Positions 26,674 through 34,967 of a stretch of DNA of 64,000 bases are shown in pieces. The position numbers and the translations under genes are program-made. The notes beneath the pieces are model-generated. The model did not search any database. It saw only the letters and a program-made list of their open reading frames with translations, and was not told the origin of the DNA. Location of the stretch: NCBI RefSeq assembly GCF_008369115.1, contig NZ_VOAZ01000001.1:1178001-1242000 (forward strand), written 5' to 3'. Each line of letters opens with the position of its first letter. Position 1 is the stretch's first letter. Source of the stretch: Psychrobacter sp. ANT_WB68. Its GTDB lineage: Bacteria; Pseudomonadota; Gammaproteobacteria; Pseudomonadales; Moraxellaceae.

Positions 26674-26829
26674 AGGTAAATACCGTATCAATATATGTGA
26701 TTAGCGGTATATAGCCGCATGTTTATATGATGATACGTAACCTTTAATGTGATGCAATGGTTTTTGGTATGAGCGCTAGGATTACCGGATAAACGGTATC
26801 AAGATACTGGTTTTATGCCTTGAAATCTC

Positions 26830-27783
26830 TTAATCGTTGGTCTCACGAAACAACGTACTTTGTGACTCTTGTCTAAAGTCCTCGTATGTAATGGCAGGCT
26901 CAGAGGCTGATTCATTTTCTGAATCATTGGTCGTGAGCGCTTTAGGCTGACCATCGGCTACTTGTATGTTCTTGGCAGTATTTTTTTTATCAGTGCTTGG
27001 TACACTGGTTTCAGAATCTACGGTTGGTTGATTGCTAGCATTAGGTGTATTATCTGCTGCATTTACTTTATTGCTACCATTACTAGTATCCGAATCAGTG
27101 GCAGGCGGTGTTGTTGACAGAAAACCGGTAAAGATAAGCGTCAATACTATCGCAGCAATCAATAATGAGCCAACAATCATCCCGATGATGAGCGGTTTTT
27201 TGCTACTTGCCAGCTTAATATCTTTTGACGGCACTAGCTCAGTTGGGCGTTGTGTGGCTAAATCGTCGATATCAGGGTTTTCATAATGGTAATGATCATC
27301 ATTACCTAAAGAGGCTGTCTCTCTTGCGATATTGTCATTATGGTTGTCTGAATAGTCGTCATCTGATTCAGTATTTGATGGTTTATCTAGATTGAAACCT
27401 GCTGCATGACTTGTAGCCAAATCCTCATTCTCATCGGAGAAATCTAAGTTAACGCCCGTGCTTGTGGTGTTTTTCCCCTTGAGACTTGTCTCTTGCTGTA
27501 GCTCATCTTGCTGGCTTGCAAATAGTTCCAACTCTGCGGCGCTCAAAGGTTCGTAGGATGACAGCTTATCAGCATTTTTTAGCGGTTTTAATGGCGCCAG
27601 CCAGCCCTCGCCATTAGTTTGTTCGCGATTGCCGTCACTATCAGCACTATCCACATTTTCGACACGCGTGATAAAGCGCTCATAAATGTTATCTTTACGC
27701 GAACGTCTTCGTGGCTTAGCATTAGCAATTTTCGCTAAGTTTGCCTCTAAATCCGCACTTTGGTTACTTTTTTTATCGCTCAT
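26830..27783 (-). CDS. Single-TM protein ending in the TLFR motif, unknown function
   Basis: 317 aa. Cytoplasmic N-terminal part with the basic segment PRRRSRKDNIYERFITRV (24-41), then a long acidic Asp/Asn/Ser-rich disordered region (about 110-180), one membrane helix (about 197-222), a low-complexity Thr/Asn/Ser linker, and a C-terminus EDFRQESQSTLFRETND (301-317). Both the N-terminal YER-aromatic block and the C-terminal DFxQExQxTLFR block are shared with the product at 25987-26673, which it precedes by 156 bp on the same strand. The conserved ends joined by unconserved linkers suggest two docking sites joined across the membrane. Function unknown. Confidence 0.78.
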   Translation of the reverse strand: MSDKKSNQSADLEANLAKIANAKPRRRSRKDNIYERFITRVENVDSADSDGNREQTNGEGWLAPLKPLKNADKLSSYEPLSAAELELFASQQDELQQETSLKGKNTTSTGVNLDFSDENEDLATSHAAGFNLDKPSNTESDDDYSDNHNDNIARETASLGNDDHYHYENPDIDDLATQRPTELVPSKDIKLASSKKPLIIGMIVGSLLIAAIVLTLIFTGFLSTTPPATDSDTSNGSNKVNAADNTPNASNQPTVDSETSVPSTDKKNTAKNIQVADGQPKALTTNDSENESASEPAITYEDFRQESQSTLFRETND

Positions 27784-28039
27784 GAAGTGATACCAGAAAA
27801 GTTAATGCCACGAAAAATAAATGATTGCTACAATGAGGGTAAAAATGGCTTGTTTTCACGCTTGGTCTGTATGGCTAATTTACATAAATTGTTTGCTAAA
27901 TTGTAACACTATCGTTACCACACAATATAGTGCGTCGCATCCCCTCCTTCAAGTATAATTTACGCTTGTTTCTCCTATTCATAGAAAATAGCCACAATAT
28001 TAGGTTAAATAAGCGTCATAGACAGATGAGCATGAAAAT
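27784..28039 (+). promoter_or_regulatory. Native promoter region of lysR copy 1
   Basis: Contains a -10-like TATAAT at 27954-27959 and a short inverted repeat GTAAC (27903-27907) / GTTAC (27914-27918). Both lie left of 27993, where the duplicated segment begins, so only the first lysR copy has them. The duplicated part brings only 47 bp of lysR leader. Confidence 0.5.
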
Positions 28040-29074
28040 ATGGATTTAAAACAGCTCAATGCTTTTATTGCTATCGCTGATTGCAAAAGCTTTAGCGCGG
28101 CTGCCACCAAAACAGGCTTGTCACAGCCTACGCTTAGCCGTTTATTAAAGCAGCTTGAAACCGATATGGGAGTGGAGTTGGTTGATCGTTATCATAGACC
28201 GCTACATCTGACAGAAGCGGGTGTATTCTTTTACGATAAAATCAGTACGATACTGACAGAGATTGACACCGTCACCAGTATGACCCAACGCTTGTCAGCG
28301 CCCAGTGCCGCCTTAAATATTGGTTTTGTGCCATCAGTGCTGTATGGCTTACTACCTGAGGTCATCGCTAAGCTAAAACAGTCTAACCCTGATATTGAGG
28401 TCAATTTAAAGGACATCAGCTCCTATCAGCAAATTGAAGCCTTAAAAACGGGCGAAATTGACGTTGGCTTTGGTCGCTTTGCTCATCAAGACCCATGGAT
28501 TCAGCAAATATTGTTGCGTCATGAGCGTTATTTGGTAGCGCTTCCTAAAGCGCATGCGCTCGCCCATATCACTGAACAACGCTTGATTGACTTGGCAAAT
28601 AATCGCTTGATTTTATATCATCAAACCCACCTGCCTATATCGACGACAGCCCAACCTATTAAGAACACTATTAATAATATGGCTACTGCTAATAATCAAA
28701 GCGGCAGCCGACATAATGAGTCGTCTAACGAGCAGCCATCTTTTGAGCCGGTGACCGAACCTTTACTGCATCTGTTTGCCCAATATGGCATCTCTCCATT
28801 TATGACCACCACCGTGAGTGATTTACAAGTGGCGCTCGGCTTGGTTGCCGCTGGCGAAGGCATTACTTTGGTACCTGCCAGCCTAAAAACAGTGCGTACC
28901 GAGCAAATAGTCTATCGACGCCTGCTGCATGAAAATGCCACTTCTCCTATCTACTTACATAGTCTCAAAGACTTTGTCCATCCTAAAATCCCCGACTTGC
29001 TGAGCGCGATTTATCAGGTCTATGAGCGCCGTGGTATTACTTATCGGCAGCAAAGTTTTATATCACAACGCTAA
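28040..29074 (+). CDS. LysR-family regulator, copy 1 (probable prp regulator)
   Basis: LysR-type transcription factor, 344 aa. The N-terminal winged helix is typical: MDLKQLNAFIAIADCKSFSAAA, TGLSQPTLSRLLKQLETDMGVELVDR (residues 1-60). The effector domain begins near residue 95 (LNIGFVPSVLYGLLPEVI) and is interrupted around 205-235 by a low-complexity Asn/Ser-rich insertion (NNMATANNQSGSRHNESS). It heads the methylcitrate region in the same direction. Known prp regulators are PrpR (sigma-54 type) or GntR-type; a LysR in this position is unusual, and its control of prp genes is inferred only from position. It has its own promoter upstream of the duplicated unit. Confidence 0.9.
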   Translation: MDLKQLNAFIAIADCKSFSAAATKTGLSQPTLSRLLKQLETDMGVELVDRYHRPLHLTEAGVFFYDKISTILTEIDTVTSMTQRLSAPSAALNIGFVPSVLYGLLPEVIAKLKQSNPDIEVNLKDISSYQQIEALKTGEIDVGFGRFAHQDPWIQQILLRHERYLVALPKAHALAHITEQRLIDLANNRLILYHQTHLPISTTAQPIKNTINNMATANNQSGSRHNESSNEQPSFEPVTEPLLHLFAQYGISPFMTTTVSDLQVALGLVAAGEGITLVPASLKTVRTEQIVYRRLLHENATSPIYLHSLKDFVHPKIPDLLSAIYQVYERRGITYRQQSFISQR

Positions 29075-29147
29075 ACTGCGTCAAATGGGCAGATATCGGT
29101 GGCGTATTGTGTTATAAAGAACCGGCAAAAAATACGCAGTGCTAACC

Positions 29148-29182
29148 CTTGATATTCATCACTTATTATGCTAACTATCAAG
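29148..29182 (+). promoter_or_regulatory. Inverted repeat between lysR and the Nramp-like gene, copy 1
   Basis: CTTGATA (29148-29154) and TATCAAG (29176-29182) form a spaced dyad, and a second dyad CGATTC/GAATCG lies at 29255-29271 before TTTTAT. They are candidate LysR sites or, for the second, a weak lysR terminator. The whole 295-bp gap (29075-29369) has no gene. Identical copies lie 6928 bp downstream. Confidence 0.35.
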
Positions 29183-29369
29183 AATAGGCATGCAAACTAT
29201 TAGTAATAATAATTAGAATAATCCTTATCCTGTCCAGCAGCATTATGCTAAAGTCGATTCAAGATGAATCGTTTTATATTTAGGTTCTTATAAAACGTTT
29301 TTCTCACGCTCATTGGCAAGCTGACACAGGTAAGTGATAATTTGCCGTTTTAACCATTTCGAGGTATTC

Positions 29370-30668
29370 ATGACCACACAACCACTCAATAACCCGAGTA
29401 TCACTGACGATGACGACGCCGTTGCCGTTATTCCGCAGCAAGAAGGATTTAGCTGGCGAATTTTCGGTCCCGGTATTTTAATGGCGACTGCTGCTATTGG
29501 CGGCTCACATCTAATCTCGTCTACGCAGGCAGGTGCACTATACGGCTGGCAGCTAGCGATTATGATTATTCTAGCCAACGTCTTCAAATACCCTTTCTTC
29601 CGCTTTGGTACTGATTACGTCTATGATACTGGCGAGAGTCTAATTGCAGGCTATGCCAAACGCTCAAAAGCCTATCTATGGGTTTATTTTATTCTATCCA
29701 TTTTATCGGCGGTGATTAGTACTGGGGCCGTGACATTACTTGCTGCCGTAATATTGGGCTTTATGCTGCCAGCTTCTGTAGGATTATCAAGCATTACCTT
29801 AGCTATCATCATCGTTGCTGTATGTTGGTTTTTTCTGATTGCTGGCCATTATAAGTTGCTTGATGGTGTGACTAAGTGGATTATGATTGCGCTCGTATCC
29901 GCAACCGTGTTAGCCGTGATGATTGCTGCTGGCAAGCCGACGGTGATGGTTGCTGATTTTGTCCCAGCATCTCCTTGGAATTTAGCGACTTTGGGTTTCA
30001 TTGTGGCATTGATGGGTTGGATGCCAGCACCACTTGAGTTCGCTGCCATCACCTCGATGTGGACATCAGCCAAGAGAAAGGCTGACAACACAACGCATCG
30101 TCAGGGTTTGTTGGATTTTAATGTTGGTTTCTTAGTCTCTGCTATTTTAGCGCTGTTTTTCTTAGCGTTAGGTGTTTTCGTACAATACGGCTCTGGTCAA
30201 GAGATTCAGACTGCAGGTGTCGCTTATATCGATCAGCTTATCAATATGTATACCGCCACTATCGGTGAATGGTCAAGACTACTCGTCGCCTTCGTCGCCT
30301 TTATGTGCATGTTTGGCACCACCATTACCTGTGCGGATGGTTACGGGCGTGCCAATGCTGAATGCTGGCGTTTGATTAAAGGTGAAGACGAGATTAATAA
30401 GAAACAAATCGCCTTTTGGACCACTTATGCTATCGGTGGCGGACTGGTGATTATTAGTTTCTTTGCCGGACAGTTAGGCGCTATGCTGAAGTTCGCCATG
30501 ATATCAGCATTTATATCCGCACCTATCTTTGGTTGGTTAAACTACTCGCTCGTGAAAAACCATAAAAAACTATCAGCCGGTATGAATGCCTATTCAATCG
30601 CAAGTCTTGTATTTTTAGGTGGTTTTACCTTGTTATTCCTAGCCAATCTTGCTGGTATCCTTGGTTAG
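29370..30668 (+). CDS. Nramp-fold transporter lacking canonical metal ligands, copy 1
   Basis: Integral membrane protein of 432 aa with about 11 helices. ATG 29370 is chosen for its GAGGT Shine-Dalgarno; a GTG at 29334 is in frame. The Nramp/SLC11 frame is visible: FGPGILMATAAIGGSHLISSTQAGALYGWQL for TM1. But the metal-binding DPGN of TM1 is GGSH (44-47), and the MPH of TM6 is MPA (218-220, in GWMPAPLEF). Asp and Asn ligands are thus missing, so manganese or iron transport is doubtful. Position in the methylcitrate cluster suggests an organic-acid substrate; B. subtilis YcsG, an Nramp-like protein in the oxoprolinase operon, is a possible parallel. Substrate is inference. Confidence 0.85.
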   Translation: MTTQPLNNPSITDDDDAVAVIPQQEGFSWRIFGPGILMATAAIGGSHLISSTQAGALYGWQLAIMIILANVFKYPFFRFGTDYVYDTGESLIAGYAKRSKAYLWVYFILSILSAVISTGAVTLLAAVILGFMLPASVGLSSITLAIIIVAVCWFFLIAGHYKLLDGVTKWIMIALVSATVLAVMIAAGKPTVMVADFVPASPWNLATLGFIVALMGWMPAPLEFAAITSMWTSAKRKADNTTHRQGLLDFNVGFLVSAILALFFLALGVFVQYGSGQEIQTAGVAYIDQLINMYTATIGEWSRLLVAFVAFMCMFGTTITCADGYGRANAECWRLIKGEDEINKKQIAFWTTYAIGGGLVIISFFAGQLGAMLKFAMISAFISAPIFGWLNYSLVKNHKKLSAGMNAYSIASLVFLGGFTLLFLANLAGILG

Positions 30669-31070
30669 TGCGGGTTAATTTTGATTAAAATCTCGTTATA
30701 AAACCTTTTATCATAAAAGCCCTTTTAGCTCAGCTATCAGGGCTTTTTATTGCTGAGTGCTATGGTCAGCCTTAACAAAGCCAAAATAGACTAAAACAGA
30801 GTGATTTGTAACTAAATGTAAATAATAATATGGCGAAGATTTTATAACTTGAACTATATGAATAGTAATCTCAGCAAATCTCTATAAAATGGATATCACT
30901 ATTCATAATATGAATTAATTAATAAAAATTAATAGATTTATTAATTTTTATTAATTAATAACAGTAAAACACCGCTTTGCAGTCATGGATAATTGGGTAT
31001 AATCAAGCACAACAATCTCATCCTTCTTCATCATATCGATAAGATTATCCCTCCACGTAAGGACTACGAC
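30669..31070 (+). promoter_or_regulatory. prpB promoter region, copy 1, with large AT palindrome
   Basis: A 402-bp gap. A terminator at 30715-30748 closes the Nramp-like gene. Then come a dyad TATGAATAGT (30857-30866)/ACTATTCATA (30898-30907), a perfect 21-bp AT-only inverted repeat (arms 30914-30934 and 30939-30959, loop GATT), and a sigma-70-like promoter with TTGCAG at 30977-30982 and TATAAT at 30998-31003. The palindromes directly upstream of the promoter are good candidates for regulator binding. Copy 2 of all this lies at 37597-37998. Confidence 0.6.
30715..30748 (+). terminator. Intrinsic terminator after the Nramp-like gene, copy 1
   Basis: AAAAGCCCT (30715-30723) pairs with AGGGCTTTT (30739-30747), followed by T. 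It separates lysR/Nramp-like transcription from prpB. Confidence 0.85.
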
Positions 31071-31961
31071 ATGACCTCATCAGCTGGCGCTCGCTTTCGC
31101 AGTGCAATGAAACAAAAAAACGATAATAACCAACCACTACAGATTGCCGGTGCGATTAATGCTTATACGGCTATGATGGCAACCCAAGTCGGTCATCAAG
31201 CTTTGTACCTCTCTGGTGCGGGCGTAGCAAACGCTTCATTTGGTCTGCCTGATTTGGGTATGACAAGCCTTGATAACGTCTTAGAAGATGCGCGCCGTAT
31301 TACCGATGCGGTGGATACGCCGTTATTGGTCGATATCGACACCGGTTTTGGTGGTGCATTTAATATCGCTCAAACGATTAAGAAAATGGAAAAAGCCGGC
31401 GTTGCAGCTGTGCATATCGAAGACCAAGTGGCGCAAAAACGCTGTGGCCATCGCCCAAATAAAGAAATCGTTAGCATCTCAGAGATGGTTGATCGCTTAA
31501 AAGCAGCGCTTGATGCCAAGACGCATAAAGACTTTGTGGTGATGGCGCGTACGGACGCCCTATCTGTAGAAGGTCTTGATGCGGCTGTTGAACGTGCCGT
31601 TGCCTTTCAAGAAGCAGGCGCCGATATGATTTTTGCCGAAGCATTGACCGATATCGAGATGTACCGTAAGTTTACCGATGTATTGGATATTCCAGTCCTC
31701 GCAAATATGACTGAGTTTGGTCAAACTGATTTATACACCACCGAGCAGTTATATGCGGTTGGGGTTAATATGGTACTTTATCCATTATCCGCCTTCCGTG
31801 CGATGAACAAAGCGGCATTAAACGTTTATCAGCATCTGCTTGATGATGGCACACAAGAAAAAGTCGTCGATACCATGCAAACGCGTATGGAGCTTTATGA
31901 CTTCTTAAACTATCATGAGTTTGAGCAAACGCTAGATAAACTATTTGCCGATAGTAAGTAA
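31071..31961 (+). CDS. prpB: 2-methylisocitrate lyase, copy 1
   Basis: Cleaves 2-methylisocitrate to pyruvate and succinate, the last step of the methylcitrate cycle, 296 aa, cytosolic. The ICL/PEP-mutase barrel shows the metal-binding [11 protein letters not shown] (85-95, Asp88 and Asp90) and the active-site loop KRCGHRP (123-129) characteristic of PrpB. ATG 31071 is used because AAGGA lies upstream; a TTG-initiated extension to 30993 would overlap the promoter -10. prpC follows after 135 bp containing a hairpin. The identical second copy is at 37999-38889. Confidence 0.96.
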   Translation: MTSSAGARFRSAMKQKNDNNQPLQIAGAINAYTAMMATQVGHQALYLSGAGVANASFGLPDLGMTSLDNVLEDARRITDAVDTPLLVDIDTGFGGAFNIAQTIKKMEKAGVAAVHIEDQVAQKRCGHRPNKEIVSISEMVDRLKAALDAKTHKDFVVMARTDALSVEGLDAAVERAVAFQEAGADMIFAEALTDIEMYRKFTDVLDIPVLANMTEFGQTDLYTTEQLYAVGVNMVLYPLSAFRAMNKAALNVYQHLLDDGTQEKVVDTMQTRMELYDFLNYHEFEQTLDKLFADSK

Positions 31962-31989
31962 GGACGGACAATCAATAATCATGCAAGTA

Positions 31990-32031
31990 AGTCATCAGCA
32001 AAATCATCGATATTTAATTTTACTGATGACT
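31990..32031 (+). promoter_or_regulatory. Hairpin between prpB and prpC, copy 1
   Basis: AGTCATCAG (31990-31998) pairs with CTGATGACT (32023-32031); the stem continues inward with AAAAT/ATTTT after one mismatch. Not followed by a strong T-run. Probably an mRNA-processing or stability element in the prpB-prpC message. Copy 2 is at 38918-38959. Confidence 0.5.
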
Positions 32032-32096
32032 GTTTAATTATCGTTTAACCATTACTAGTATTTCACCCCAAAAGCTACCAACAAAAGGAATTTATC

Positions 32097-33224
32097 ATGG
32101 CAGCACAAAAAGAACTTTCAGGTGCAGGTCTACGCGGTCAAGTCGCAGGCAAGACGGCTTTATCTACCGTTGGCAAATCAGGCTCTGGTCTGACTTATCG
32201 CGGTTATGACGTATCAGAACTTGCTGAAAAATGTATTTTTGAAGAAGTGGCTTACTTATTGTTATATGGCAACTTGCCAACCCAAAGCGAGCTTGATGCT
32301 TATCAGACCAAATTAAAAAGCTTACGTGGTTTGCCACAGCCATTAAAAGAAGTGCTTGAACGTATACCTGCTGCAGCGCACCCAATGGACGTGTTACGTA
32401 CCGGTTGCTCAATGCTCGGTAACTTAGAAACTGAAATGAGCTTTGATGAGGAAAACGACCAAGCAGATCGTATGCTGGCGGCATTCCCATCAATCATTAA
32501 CTATTGGTATCGCTTTAGCCACGACAATGTGCGTATTGAAACAGAAACGGATGACGACACGATTGGTGGTCACTTCTTGCATCTGCTTAAAGGTGAAAAG
32601 CCAAACGAGCTCCATACCAAGGTCATGAACGTTTCTCTTATCCTCTACGCTGAGCATGAGTTTAACGCCTCAACCTTTACCGCGCGCGTTTGTGCCTCTA
32701 CCCTATCTGATATCCATTCTTGTATTACTGGTGCGATTGGCTCATTGCGCGGTCACTTGCATGGCGGCGCAAATGAAGCGGCGATGGATATGATTGAAGG
32801 CTTTAGCTCACCTGACGAAGCCGAAAAAGAGATGATGGCGATGCTGGCGCGTAAAGACAAAATCATGGGCTTTGGTCATGCTATCTATAGTGAATCAGAC
32901 CCACGCAACGTCGTCATTAAAGGCTGGGCTGAAAAGCTCGCTGCTGACGTTGGTGATGAGGTGTTATACCCAGTATCAGTACGCTGTGAAGAAGTGATGT
33001 GGCGCGAGAAAAAACTGTTCTGTAATGCTGATTTTTTCCATGCTTCAGCCTATCACTTTATGGGTATCCCAACCAAACTGTTCACGCCAATCTTTGTTTG
33101 CTCGCGTCTAACTGGTTGGGCAGCACATGTGTTTGAGCAACGCGCTAACAACCGTATCATTCGCCCAAGTGCGGAATACACCGGTGAAGAATTGCGCCCA
33201 GTACCAGAGATAAGTGCGCGTTAA
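32097..33224 (+). CDS. prpC: 2-methylcitrate synthase, copy 1
   Basis: Condenses propionyl-CoA with oxaloacetate, first step of the methylcitrate cycle, 375 aa. The citrate-synthase triad is in place: His222 in LHGGANE, His261 in GFGHAIY, Asp312 in NADFFHAS. Length and the start GLRGQVAGKTALSTV agree with PrpC rather than the longer GltA citrate synthase. AAAGGAA lies before ATG 32097. The gene is followed by a 317-bp gap rich in hairpins before acnD. Identical to copy 2 at 39025-40152. Confidence 0.95.
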   Translation: MAAQKELSGAGLRGQVAGKTALSTVGKSGSGLTYRGYDVSELAEKCIFEEVAYLLLYGNLPTQSELDAYQTKLKSLRGLPQPLKEVLERIPAAAHPMDVLRTGCSMLGNLETEMSFDEENDQADRMLAAFPSIINYWYRFSHDNVRIETETDDDTIGGHFLHLLKGEKPNELHTKVMNVSLILYAEHEFNASTFTARVCASTLSDIHSCITGAIGSLRGHLHGGANEAAMDMIEGFSSPDEAEKEMMAMLARKDKIMGFGHAIYSESDPRNVVIKGWAEKLAADVGDEVLYPVSVRCEEVMWREKKLFCNADFFHASAYHFMGIPTKLFTPIFVCSRLTGWAAHVFEQRANNRIIRPSAEYTGEELRPVPEISAR

Positions 33225-33380
33225 TCTATATAGGCTATATAGATTAACTATCTGGCATAAGTCCTTATGCCAGATAAACCGTACGTTAGTATAGAGAATT
33301 TAGCGGTTAAGTCAGCTATGTTGACTGGCTTAACCGCTAAACCTTCTTATGAGTTTAGACTGACTTTTACTCTAGTAAAA
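33221..33380 (+). promoter_or_regulatory. Four consecutive palindromes in the prpC-acnD gap, copy 1
   Basis: Perfect inverted repeats follow one another: 13-bp arms at 33221-33233/33235-33247 (starting at the prpC stop), 12-bp arms TATCTGGCATAA at 33249-33260 and complement at 33265-33276, 13-bp arms TTTAGCGGTTAAG at 33299-33311 and complement at 33329-33341, and TTTTACT/AGTAAAA at 33365-33380. The rest of the 317-bp gap (33225-33541) has no gene. None has a classic T-run right after the stem. Likely an RNA structure set that tunes relative amounts of prpBC and acnD mRNA. Copy 2 is at 40149-40308. Confidence 0.6.
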
Positions 33381-33541
33381 CCCTGTTTTTTTAGTAAAGC
33401 TAAGTTTTTCGCGTTTAATAATAAGTGCTAGGTAGCGCATAGATAATGCTTTGCTAAAAGAACCGCCCTTTTATAAAAAATTATCAACAATCCTTTTATA
33501 AATAGCCCTCATTGCAACCAGCCAATAGCCAAAGGTGACTT

Positions 33542-34936
33542 ATGGACAACGCCCTCGTACAACCGATGAATGAACAATTCAAAAAGCCATTACCTGGCAC
33601 AGATTTGTATTACTTTGATACCCGCGAAGCGATTGAAAGCATTGAAGCGGGTGCCTATGACAAACTACCGTTCTGCTCAAAAGTATTGTGTGAAAACTTG
33701 GTACGCCGTTGCCCTCCAGAAGACTTAACGGCGGCGTTAGAACAGCATATCTATGGTAAACAAGATTTAGATTTTCCTTGGTACCCTGCCCGTGTCGTTT
33801 GTCATGATATTTTAGGTCAGACGGCGTTTGTTGATTTAGCAGGTCTACGTGATGCCATCGCTGAGCAAGGCGGTGACCCATCAAAAGTCAATCCAATCGT
33901 GCCAACGCAATTAATTGTTGACCATTCATTGGCCGTTGAACATGCCGGCTTTGAAGAAAATGCCTTTGAGAAAAACCGCGCCATTGAAGAGCGTCGTAAC
34001 GATGACCGCTTCCACTTTATTAACTGGTGTCAGTATGCCTTTGATAACGTCAACGTCGTACCGCCTGGTAACGGCATCATGCACCAAATTAACTTAGAAA
34101 AAATGTCGCCGGTTGTGCAAGTGGTTAAAAACAAAGCCGGTGAAGAAGTTGCCTTTGCTGATACCTTGGTCGGTACAGACAGCCATACGCCTATGGTTGA
34201 TGCTTTGGGTGTTATCTCAATCGGTGTTGGTGGCTTAGAAGCTGAAAGCGTGATGTTGGGTAACCCATCATACATGCGCCTACCGGATTACGTTGGTGTT
34301 AAGCTAACGGGTAAACTGCAAAAAGGCATTACTGGCACCGATTTAGTGCTCGCGATGACTGAGTTCTTACGTGATGCCGGCGTAGTCTCTACCTATATTG
34401 AATTCTTCGGTGAAGGTGCGCGCCAACTGAGCGTTGGTGACCGTGCTTCTATCTCCAATATGACGCCTGAATATGGCGCGACGGCGGCAATGTTCTATAT
34501 CGATGAACAAACCATCGACTATTTACGTCTCACTGGCCGTTCTGAGGCTCAAATCAAATTGGTTGAGCAGTATGCCAAGCAAACTGGTCTATGGGCTGAT
34601 GGCATGGAAAATGCGGTTTATGACCGTGTGCTTGAGTTTGACTTGTCTGCAGTCGTCCGTAATATGGCAGGCCCTTCACGTCCGCATGCTCGCGTATCCA
34701 CCACGGATTTAGTCGCTAAGGGCATCGCCCACGCTCCTGAAGATAAATTACCAGAACCAAAAGATGGTCTGATGCCAGATGGTGCGGTGATTATTGCCGC
34801 GATTACCAGCTGTACTAATACTTCTAATCCACGCAATATGGTTGCAGCAGGCTTAGTTGCGCGTAATGCTAATAAGAAAGGTTTGTTACGCAAGCCTTGG
34901 GTAAAATCGTCTTTAGCACCCACAATATTAGGTTAA
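33542..34936 (+). pseudogene. acnD: acnD 5' fragment truncated by the tandem duplication
   Basis: The first 460 codons of AcnD, identical to the intact gene at 40470, followed by four foreign residues TILG and a stop, because the reading frame runs into the lysR leader of the second copy at 34921. It keeps Cys424 of the iron-sulfur site (SCTNTS) but lacks the other two ligands (Cys490 and Cys493 in the intact copy) and the whole C-terminal swivel domain, so it cannot be an active dehydratase. Its start and ribosome site are intact, so a 464-aa protein could still be made. Its transcription now leads into lysR copy 2. Confidence 0.95.
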
Positions 34937-34967
34937 ATAAGCGTCATAGACAGATGAGCATGAAAAT

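Larger units (their letters stand above)
27993..34920 (+). repeat. Tandem duplication, copy 1 (6928 bp)
   Basis: This segment is repeated directly at 34921-41848. It starts 47 bp before lysR and ends inside acnD at codon 460. The two copies encode identical proteins and I found one base difference (T28867 against G35795, synonymous). The joint at 34920/34921 shares only one base of homology with the parental ends, so it arose by illegitimate joining rather than by recombination between long repeats. No insertion sequence lies at either end. Confidence 0.97.

Noticed and set aside
27960..28000. Mobile element at the left end of the duplication
   Set aside because: No transposase, terminal inverted repeat or target-site duplication is visible at 27993, 34921 or 41849.
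30914..30959. AT palindrome as a replication origin
   Set aside because: No initiator gene, iterons or DnaA-box cluster accompany it, and it lies directly at a promoter in a metabolic operon.
30993..31070. N-terminal extension of prpB from a TTG codon
   Set aside because: The TTG overlaps the -10 box of the likely promoter and the ATG at 31071 has a good ribosome site and matches PrpB length.
33542..34936. The acnD fragment as an independent regulatory protein
   Set aside because: It is exactly the 5' part of the intact gene ended by the duplication joint; nothing suggests selection for a separate function.
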